Shown here: positions 56,571 to 64,000 of the stretch, piece after piece
How the letters are laid out: every line of letters starts with the position of its first letter
Position numbering within the stretch: the stretch's first letter is position 1
Source of the DNA: Scenedesmus sp. ARA3
Lineage: Eukaryota; Chlorophyta; Chlorophyceae; Sphaeropleales; Scenedesmaceae
DNA length: 64,000 nt
Assembly (NCBI GenBank): GCA_004335835.1
Contig: RWJK01001384.1
Span: 1-64,000 of the forward strand
Direction of reading: 5' to 3'
Notes under the pieces: generated by a model
What the model saw: only the letters and a program-made list of their open reading frames with translations
Database searches by the model: none
What the model was told of the DNA's origin: nothing
Program-made: the position numbers and the translations under genes

Positions 56571-57349
56571 CAGGCTTTGCAGCAACCCTGTCGCCCGAGG
56601 TTGCTGCTGCTGTCACAGCAGCCAGCTTTGACAGCGTGCTGCTGGATGCTCCCTGCTCAGCGCTGGGCCTGCGGCCGCGGCTGCTGGTGGACTGGACCCT
56701 GCCTGCGCTGCAAAAGCTGGCTGCGTATCAGCGTGCGCTGCTGCACTCAGCGGTGCACTGCCTCAAGCCAGGGGGCCATCTGGTGTATTGCACCTGCACC
56801 ATCAACCCAGGTAGGGGCTCACACACCCGGGTGCTAAGGTTTGATTTTCTGCAGGTGCTGCGAAGTTGCCCTTTTTAACATTGGGCGGTTGTCTTGGCGC
56901 TCGCAGCAGGGCATGGCATGCATGCAGGCCGCATGTGTAGCATCTCAGTTCAGTGCTGGCATACCACAGTAATCCTGTCAACTGCTCACTTTGTCCATCT
57001 GACAAAACTTGCTTGGGAAGTGGTTGAATGCCAAAGCGTTGAGTTGTCGACGCGGACGGATCCAACATCAACAGCAATGCGGTGTGTATGCTTGTGCGTG
57101 TACGTAGGTGAAAACGAAGAGAATGTGCGCTATGTGCTGGACAGGTGGCCACAGATGCGCTTGGTGCAGCAGCCGCTACTGCTGGGCGGCCCTGGCCTGG
57201 TGGGGCCTGGATGGTTGACAGCAGTAGAGGCGCAGCTGGTGCAGCGGTTTGACCCAGTGCCAGGAGGAGGCAGCAGCCAGGAGGAAGACACCATGGGCTT
57301 CTTCATCGCAAAGTTCAAGAAGACAGGGTCAACGACACTAACGACATAA
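53554..57349 (+). CDS. NSUN6: NSUN6-type tRNA m5C methyltransferase with PUA domain
   Basis: Eight exons in phase: 53554-53589, 53684-53803, 54044-54164, 54586-54733, 55148-55332, 55658-55768, 56169-56810, 57108-57349; 534 aa. Order as in human NSUN6: N-terminus FNPSIVWDPKVKEYF, RVNTLNS, a PUA domain (REVVINRLAGEAVLKGANVF...SPGLLAASRGLAAGD), SAM motif I VLDMCAAPGGKT (about 228-240), motif IV LLDAPCSALGLRP with its Cys (about 402), motif VI VYCTCTINPGENEENV with the catalytic Cys (about 449), and C-terminal DTMGFFIAKF. NSUN6 methylates C72 of certain tRNAs and some mRNAs. Unusual: about 80 residues of Gln and Ser runs sit between the motif after SAM binding and motif IV. Start chosen to match the family N-terminus. 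Confidence 0.92.
54432..54480 (+). repeat. Copy of NSUN6 exon 4 start, with acceptor
   Basis: CACCGCAG then GGGGCCGCGAGGTGGTCAT, matching the real exon start at 54586 (GGGGCCGTGAGGTGGTCAT) and continuing through CTGGCGAGGCTGTGCTGA. The copy has an in-frame stop (ATTAATTGA). Confidence 0.9.
54931..55053 (+). repeat. ~120-bp copy of NSUN6 exon 4 end plus intron start
   Basis: Repeats 54682-54806: the last ~50 coding nt (GCTGGCGATGCCGTGGCAGT block) and about 70 nt of following intron, including GCAGGCCTTGTTG. The copied donor has become GG|GTAAGC. Confidence 0.9.
55848..55868 (+). repeat. Short copy of NSUN6 exon 6 end
   Basis: ATGTGTGCAGCACTAGGTG then GTGAATG mirrors ATGTGCGCAGCACCAGGCG then GTGAGTG at the end of exon 55658-55768. 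Confidence 0.75.
56046..56156 (+). repeat. (CCTG)n tetranucleotide repeat
   Basis: About 110 nt of CCTG with a block of CCTA units near the end, just upstream of an NSUN6 acceptor. Confidence 0.95.
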
Positions 57350-57515
57350 CATTTAGCCATTATCTCACTGTAGAACCCTGTGTCCTGCTGTGCCATCAAA
57401 CCCTACATGGGGTTTGCCCGGTAACGGCGTGGGACGACCATTACAAGAGACGCAGCTTCTTGATCGCTTCTGATGTAGTGCGCTTGTCACAAACGCTTGC
57501 GGCTGACCACACAGT

Positions 57516-58404
57516 ATGGCTGATCAGGCAGTAGCGACTCGATACCTGGGCACAGTGTCTGCCAAGCGCAAAGCTTTCGGCTTCATACGGGCAGCAGAGC
57601 TCCCACTAGATATTTTCTTTCACTCAGCGTCCTGCTCAGACTTCGATGACCTGGCGGTAGGCGACGCAGTTGAATTCGCAGTGGAGCAGCAGCCTGGACG
57701 CAAGAAGGCAGCAGTTGGCGTGTGCAAAGCGAGTAAGGCAGCCCCCGACCTGCAAAGTGTACAAGACGCATCACACATAGGGCTGGTTGCAACAGACACG
57801 GCTGTAGCCCGGTCAAGCAGCGGTTACCTGCGTTACATGGATCAGCAGGGCGCTGTGCAGCACCTCACATTTTCAGTCCAGGACTTCGCTGCTGAGGTCA
57901 ATTCAATTGCCCGAGGTCAACCAGTTAAGTTTCAAGTCCTGATAGACCGGCGGCAGCAGCTACTGCAGGCCAAGCAGGCAGAATCAGGCGGCGCTGCAGG
58001 CACAAGCAGCAAGCACGCCTTCATGCGTGCGACACAGCTTCGGCCGCTGTCTACTGAGGAGCAGGTAGGGCATGCTGGATACTGTGCCGCTACTAATTTG
58101 TCATTCAATGTTACACTCACTTGTTAGTATTGATGCAGCTGGTTTAACGTATTGATGCTGTGAGCATGGTCGGAAGTAGCATGGTGTGCAGATGCCACTC
58201 CAGCTCGTGTGCACTGCGCGGGGTGAAGCATACACTCTTAGCACCTCTGTTGCGTGAAAATGGCTGTAAGCGTGCAGCAATTTTGAACGGACTGCTATGC
58301 TACTCTTGCAGGCACTCTTGACACCTCTGCAGCAGAAGCAGCTGCTGGTACTTGAGGCACTGGCTGATACGTTCGACTCTGCAGGCGGTCAGGCAGGCAC
58401 ATAA
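57516..58404 (+). CDS. Cold-shock-domain RNA-binding protein
   Basis: Two exons: 57516-58064 and 58312-58404 (TAA), phase 0, 213 aa. Residues 7-72 form a cold-shock domain with both nucleic-acid motifs: KRKAFGFIRAAE (RNP1-like) and LDIFFHSASC (RNP2-like), then DDLAVGDAVEFAVEQQPG. Residues 85-150 look like a second, degenerate CSD (IGLVATDTAV ... YLRYMDQQGAVQHLTF ... GQPVKFQVLIDRR), resembling the alternating canonical and non-canonical domains of UNR/CSDE1. It starts 166 nt after the NSUN6 stop on the same strand. Alternative: a donor at 58348 (CTG|GTACTT) can join in frame to an exon 58444-58699 that ends in GTGAGC, giving a longer protein; see findings. Confidence 0.75.
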
Positions 58405-60448
58405 TGCAATCGCAGTGGCGGCCCTCCTTTCATCCACCAACAGGCAGAAGCAAAGCTTGAGTTTCTTCCGTCCCGGCCATCAGTAATCGTCAGCTGTGGC
58501 AGTAAGCCTGGTGGCCTCGTTGCCACAGCAGTCACAGCTAGCGATAGCATTGCACAGCCATCCCACTCACCTGGTGTGCTGTCAGCAGACCCTCCTGTGG
58601 TCACACGCATGCCATCGGGGGCCACTGCTCAGCAGTGTAGCAAGCAGCAGCAAAAATGGCTCCTGCTGAGCCTTGCCCACAGTAAAGCTTCAGCAACAGG
58701 TGAGCCCGCCTTGGGTACAAGAAGGTGTGTTGCACCATTCAATCTTTGCAAGATGACATCCCAAGCAGCGTGCCATGCGACCCAGTCTGCTGCCATGTGG
58801 TGCTGTTTTGCTGGGAGCTGCAGCTGTCGCGTGCGTCCTGCAGCAGGCTCTGTCTGACTTCAACTGCTTGGAGGGATGTGCCATAGCATCAGTGGACGCA
58901 GTTGCACAACAGCTCCATGTCTGCTGCTGATTATGAAATGCCACTGCTGCTGCGCTTTGCTGGTGTATACTCATCTGCAGGGCGTCTTGCCGGCAGCACT
59001 GGCAGTCTCCATGCTTGCTGCTGCCTGCCCCAGCTGGTGCCATCCCCATACCCTACAAACCTGTCTGTCTTGCAGCATGCAAGCTTCAAAGGCTTGGCAT
59101 TACTTTGCTGGAGGGGGTGGGCTATAGCTACTAGCCCACATAGTATGTGGTGGCGGCTGTTGTCAGGCGCACAGCAGGAGGCCAATGCCTGACAAGCAAG
59201 AAGCTCCCGGAGCTGGGCCAGCCAGCAGACAGTGGCATAGCAAGCAGTTTCACAGATGCGTGCTCCTCACCAAGTTATTCATTGGCCCTCTAAGGCCAAA
59301 CACGTGGCTCTTCAGTGCTGAAGAGATGCACCCCATCTTTTCCAGCGCATGGCGCGGACCATGTGTGACTGGATATAGGCGCTGCTTTGCATGCAGCACG
59401 CCACTCATATGAAACTTTGTGGAGTTCGAAGTCCTACACGCATGCCTCAGTTGGTGTTCTAGCCTGTTACAATTTGTGAAACTCCGGGCACGTTTGTAAC
59501 ATACGGAAGCGCACATGTATCTATTAGTGGCGGATCCAGTCTATCTGCAAGTCATCACCTGTGCACTTGAAGCGCAGAGCTTCGAGCGACATGTACTGCA
59601 CGACCAAGAACAATGTGCAACCACAGGTGTGCAGATGTCACAGAGTCACCAACTGTGCCAGGTGGCACGTGCTACTACACCAATACAACGCGGCCTGTCA
59701 AACCCACAGGCGGCATGCAACAACACACTGCCGGTGAATAACCACCTTGCACTGCTGCATCATGTGCCCCGCAATGCACTGAATTTGGCAGGCAAGGCAC
59801 ACGACCTTCACTATCGTGCACGTGTAAGCATGCCTGTGACGGTAGCCACCTGCACCCCACTGCTAGTCAGAGCCGCACAGGGCATGGCAGCCACTGCCAG
59901 CTCAGCTCAAACACTTTAGCCGCAAACAACAATACTGTACAGCAACAAAACACTGAAAGCGCACGCATCCCAAATGCTCACAACAGCACACGCACACAGC
60001 AGAAGCACAAAGAAGCAACAGAAAATATGAGAAAGCTGCACAGCACATGGCGCTGCTGAGTTGCTTAGCAACACAGTAGCCTGACATCTGCTGCAATACA
60101 GACCAAGAGAGAGACGGCAACAGCAACAGCTGCTGCTGCCGCAATACAATGTGCATCGACACAACCAGCGACCACCGCAGCAAAGGTGTGCCGAATCAGC
60201 GGCCAGCGCCATGGCATACTTGTGTGCCAACACTCCCGCTGCACCCTGCTGCTAGGACCGCGCCCAGTTAGTGCGCAGCTGCAGCACGCTAGCTTGAAGT
60301 TTCTAGCAGTGCATAGCGCTGCTAGCATGAGCAGCTGCTGGCCTGTGCTGCTGCCTGCTGGTTGGCTGCCGGCTGCAGCTGCTGCCTGCTAGCACGAGCA
60401 GCAGCAACACACGATGCCAATTGCGCTGCTGGCTGCAGCTGCTGCTCA
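58405..60448. other. Possible extra exon of the CSD gene, then intergenic
   Basis: 58444-58699 has coding-like sequence in frame with the CSD gene. From 58900 on, open frames (for example ATG 59515, 134 codons) have no family features. 60325-60366 is a copy of the 3' end of the RAB18 gene. Confidence 0.4.
60325..60366 (-). repeat. Copy of the RAB18 terminal-exon end, past the stop
   Basis: TAGCATGAGCAGCTGCTGGC followed by CTGTGCTGCTGCCTGCTGG matches 60449-60490, which is the end of the RAB18 coding exon including its stop. It lies just downstream of that stop, as with the RUS terminal-exon copies. Confidence 0.8.
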
Positions 60449-61420
60449 CTAGCATGAGCAGGTGCTGGCCTGTGCTGCTGCCTGCTGGGTGAGCTTGACG
60501 CCGCCTGTGCCCAGCGCCGTGTTGACCAGCGCTGGCGTCTCCAGGATCTTCAGCACCAGCTCCTCAAAGGCCTGTTGCACAGCCACGTTGGTCTTTGCGC
60601 TGGTCTCAACATACCTGCGAGCATGCGCGGCAGTGAAAGTTGGCCAGTTGGTGCTTGGAGAGCGTGGAAGACGCATTTGGTGGTGTAACGTGCGCAGTGC
60701 AGTGCAGAAGAGCAGTTGAGTATGGCGAGGTGCGCAATGGAGTGCTTGTTGATGCGTGAATGAGAAGCTTGCTGGCACCCAACACCCTGCAACAACTGCA
60801 GCGGCGGGCAGTTCAGAACGCTTTTTGCACTGATTGCAAAAGATGGTGCTCAACACTTTATGAGCAGCAACACTGCTGGTGCCAGCACTGCGCGCAAGAC
60901 TCACAGGCAGCCCATGTTGCGCGCAAAGTCGATGCCTTGCTGCTTGCTGACTTGCCGCTCAGACTCCTGCAGGCAGCAGCAGCGGCAAAGCGCGCTTGCA
61001 GTGGCAACTGCTGCATCTCACACATCGAGCTGCTGCCCTGACATTCCGTATATCTTGCTTACGCTGCTGTCGTCCGGCTAGTTGCAGCTGCAAAGTAGTG
61101 CAAGTCAAGCTGCTCACTGTGTGATGGCAGCTCTGACCAGCACTGCACAGCGCCTACATACGTCAACAGCCGTTGCCTAGCACAGCAACTGCCACTCTTT
61201 TAACAGCTGCATCTCCTTGTGCAGAGCATGTTCTGCGCATGACATGCAAATGCTGAGTAGGACACCGGCAGCGCCGCAGCTGCAGCCGTGCCGCACCAGG
61301 TCCACTTTGTTGGCCACCACCATCTTTACTGCCGCCTCCACATTGCTGTAGATGTCCACCTCCTTCATCCAGATGCTCTCCAGGTCGCTGAAGGTCTCGC
61401 CACGCGTCACATCATACACT

Positions 61421-61451
<31 letters not shown>

Positions 61452-62814
61452 GAAGCAGCAGCAGGTAGGACAAGCTCCTCACACTGCTGGGTTGGCTCCT
61501 CTGCTTGAGGTTGGCACGCATGCACCAAGCAGCGTGACGCAAGGCTGCGTTGTGTGCAGGTGAGCATGCGCATTGACGAGACACTGAGCTGTTGCTTGAC
61601 ATCCGCTCGTCTTTTTGACGCCACGACTGTCACATGCTGCCGCAGATATCTTGGCTGCTGCTGCTGCTGGTTGTGCTGCAACTGTTGCAGCTGCTGTTGC
61701 TGCTTCAATCTCTGCTGTGCTCACCAAATATGATGCCTTGCGCTCCTCTGCAAAGGTGGCCAGCACACAACAGCACAGCGCAGTACAGCAGCAACGTTGC
61801 AGCTTGTCACGGACAACTTGTTGTGAGGCGGCAGCTGCTGGCAAGAGCAGCACACGTAGGTGCATCCACAGCAACAGCACAGGAGAAGTAAATACACCGG
61901 CAGATAGTGCGCTGTGAAAGCGCGCGACCGCAAGCCAAAATGTGCCGCATGCACCACAGTGTGTTCTCACAATAGTCAACAGGACTTTCTGCGAGGTTGC
62001 TGTGCAGCATACCTGTAATAACTGCTTGTTAGTGTCCTGAATCGCTCCTGGCCTGCTGTATCCCTGCAAGAAATACAGCAAAGTCAACATCAGCCACTTG
62101 CAGAATCCACCGTTCGCCTGCGCCCTTGCAGCTACTGCTGCATCGCTGTCGTGCCAGCTGCTGCGCATGTCCTGAGCCTTCTTAGCTGCTGCTGTTGCTG
62201 AGAATACGCCCAATTGCTGTTGCTCACCAAACTGCCAGTTTGATGCGTTTTCCTTCCACATCCAGGTACTTCACTCTGAAATCGACACCTGCAGTCGTAT
62301 TGCAGACGGGGGAGACACAAGCGCGGGTAAAGCTGATGAACATGATTTCAAACATCAGGTGAAGATGCTGCAAATGCACCGCCTTTGCAGCTCAGGTGCC
62401 TGTGCAAGGAGATAAACTGCAGAGTGCTGCAGAAACATGTTGAACATAGGCCAGCATACACCATACGGCCATAACACACAGCAATTGCTTCCGCTGCTCC
62501 GTTCCAGTCTCCAGCACATGCTGACATACCTATGGTTGATGTGGTGACCTCGTCAAAACGGTCTGCTGTGAAGCGCATCAGCAAACAGCTTTTGCCAACT
62601 GCAGAATCCCCTACTAGCAGCACCTGTGTGTGCATGCATAACCGAGTGGCAACGTTGATACAATGTCGAGTGATGCTCCAAACTTGCATGCATTCAGGAC
62701 ACTTGGAACATGTAGGGACGTTGGTGTGGGGCAGCAGCTGCTGCAGGTGGTGCGTCTTCGCAATGCTGCGTGCAGCCACACCTTGAAGAGATGATCGTAA
62801 TTATCTGCTGCCAT
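60449..62814 (-). CDS. RAB18: RAB18/RABC-type small GTPase
   Basis: Eight minus-strand exons, all in phase: 62814-62782, 62623-62530, 62288-62228, 62063-62013, 61747-61725, 61418-61297, 60966-60905, 60614-60449; 203 aa. G motifs: G1 GDSAVGKS (about 15-22), effector loop [20 protein letters not shown] (RAB18-type), G3 [21 protein letters not shown]4 NKVDL, G5 ETSAK. The helix MKEVDIYSN and the family pattern fit RAB18/RABC, which acts in ER and lipid-droplet traffic. The C-terminus ends CSC, a C-x-C double geranylgeranylation signal. Exon 5 is only 23 nt and encodes the GAQGIIF strand; it has proper AG and GT borders and restores the phase. The acceptor of exon 6 is preceded by about nine CTG units. 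Confidence 0.95.
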
Positions 62815-63263
62815 CTGAGCTGTTTGTGTGCAAAGCAGAACTTGCTGCAGCCCACGATCGTGATGCAGTGGCAACAGTCAGCACGCCCTAGTTCGAGCCC
62901 TCAACTTGCAGACGCTTGCGCAGTCCACCCCAAAACTACAATGAAACTGCGATACATCTGAGCGTACAGCAGCCTGACCTGAGTCGTGGACGTCATAACG
63001 GGTGCCAAGGGTTTCTTGAAATGCCATCCTGTAGTGTGTCAATGTCCTGGAAATACTCTACGATCCATAAGTTAAATAATATTGGTGTTCGTCGCGCTTA
63101 GGCCTGTCGTTCTGCATACTGATGAACTGCACATGCTGATGTGATTGACAGCACTCGAAAGAGGAGTTGACCGACATACGTGTAGTGCAATCCTGAAAAC
63201 CGACGCTATCTTGACTCCTTGGTGTGCACCAGTGCCTGCACCGGCACCTATGCAGCCCATCAG
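62815..63263. other. Divergent upstream region; possible 5' exons of the next gene
   Basis: Between the RAB18 start codon and the first clear exon of the rightmost gene. I found no convincing start exon. Confidence 0.4.
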
Positions 63264-64000
63264 GACCTAGCAGGCTTGTCGCGGCTGGTCCACAGCACCA
63301 GCAAACTGGCAAAGCAGATGCTGCGGGTGTTTGGCCCGCCTGAGGACCGTGTGCGTGATATATTTCATGGCGCACCCGGCAGCACCCAGGACCGCAAGGT
63401 ACGTGCATAGTGCTGTTGCTCAGCGCACCTCACATGCTCAATGAGGCTGGCAACACAGCACATGCGCCCAGGTGCAGGAAGGGCAAAGAGGCAAAATTCA
63501 TTTGATGCATCTGCTGACTGCCTGGCACTGCTCTGCTAGGCACGTGAGCTGGAGAAAAAGAGGGCTTATGGAGCAGAGCTGCAGGCGCAGATGCAGGAAA
63601 AGGAGCGACAGCGGCAGCAGGAGCGACAGCAGCGCCTTGCGCCAGGTAACTTGCCATGGTGACGTCTGATCAGAATTCTGCATGCATCTTCTGTAGCAGC
63701 GCTCCAAAGTCTCCAGTAGCAATCAAACAAGAGCCCCCAGGCAACCACTTCCCTGATGCACAGCAAGTGTGGTGTTGCAGTCGAGCATTGCTGTCACCGC
63801 TGTGCAAGTGATTTGCTGTAACAAATGTGCTGTGCCTGCTGCTACAGGTGCTCTGGGCAGCCTGCCTGTGCGAGGTGGAGCCCCTTCCAACTTTGCAGCC
63901 CCACAGCCTGCAGGAATGCTCAACAGCAGCCAAGGAGACTGGTCGCTGCTTGCAGGACAAGCAGACCCCAGCAGCAGCACAGCAGCTTACTCTAACAATG
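63264..64000 (+). CDS. Coiled-coil protein, partial (5' end unresolved, cut by window edge)
   Basis: Three exons visible: about 63264-63398, 63540-63645 and 63848 to the edge; phases 0 and 1 agree. Exon 1 encodes LSRLVHSTSKLAKQMLRVFG and PPEDRVRDIFHGAPG. Exon 2 is a charged helix, ARELEKKRAYGAELQAQMQE then KERQRQQERQQR, with the KK..Y...L..Q...K spacing seen in centrosome/cilium coiled-coil proteins of the CSPP1/CCDC66 kind. Exon 3 is Gly/Ser/Pro/Ala-rich (GSLPVRGGAPSNFAAP). A ciliary or microtubule role is only suggested by the helix pattern. The start codon is not found. Confidence 0.55.

Noticed and set aside
59515..59919. 134-codon ORF starting with ATG
   Set aside because: No recognisable domain, no splice context and no homologous pattern; may be chance in CAG-rich sequence.

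Overview
Nuclear DNA of a green alga. The window holds intron-dense genes with GT-AG introns of about 100-750 nt, a plant-like U2 snRNA, plant/algal families (RUS/DUF647, CDK11/CDKG, RAB18/RABC, a Gag1-like clamp protein) and very abundant CAG/CTG triplets that become poly-Q, poly-A or poly-S depending on strand and frame. This fits a chlorophyte, probably Chlorophyceae; a Scenedesmus-like (Sphaeropleales) relative is my guess, not a demonstration. There are two N gaps (41918-41921 and 48073-48227). Neither removes coding sequence from a gene I can model.

Layout: two divergent U2 snRNA genes (minus strand, cut by the left edge, and plus strand 2394-2583) flank a two-exon DSS1/SEM1 gene. Next come a Ppx/GppA-type phosphatase (minus), a small multi-pass membrane protein (minus), a RUS/DUF647 protein (plus), a second multi-pass membrane protein (plus), a 16-exon ABCF2/ARB1-type ribosome-biogenesis ATPase (plus), and an EamA/DMT transporter (plus). 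After these lie a tiny four-exon Gag1-like clamp protein (minus), a LINE remnant (minus), and a novel tandem-repeat protein with a C-terminal membrane anchor (plus). The right part holds ALG2 (minus) divergent from a CDK11/PITSLRE kinase (plus), an N4BP2L-type P-loop kinase (minus) divergent from an NSUN6-type tRNA m5C methyltransferase (plus), a cold-shock-domain protein (plus), RAB18 (minus, eight exons including a 23-nt micro-exon) and the 5' part of a coiled-coil protein cut by the right edge. Most are housekeeping genes (proteasome, ribosome biogenesis, N-glycosylation, tRNA modification, splicing/transcription kinase, vesicle traffic). I see no operon-like functional cluster.

I built exon models by hand from splice consensus, reading-phase agreement at every junction and family conservation. 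Several genes close to lengths typical of their families (ABCF2 622 aa, ALG2 415 aa, RAB18 203 aa).

The most unusual signal is not a gene. In at least six genes, short copies of exon edges, each still carrying its splice-site dinucleotide, sit in the adjacent intron or just past the stop codon ('exon echoes'). Copies of exon starts with their AG lie upstream of the real exon, and copies of exon ends with their GT lie downstream. A second strong signal is a shared promoter architecture of the two U2 genes: a roughly 32-nt upstream element, exactly 46 nt to a TATA-like box, then 25 nt to the RNA start.
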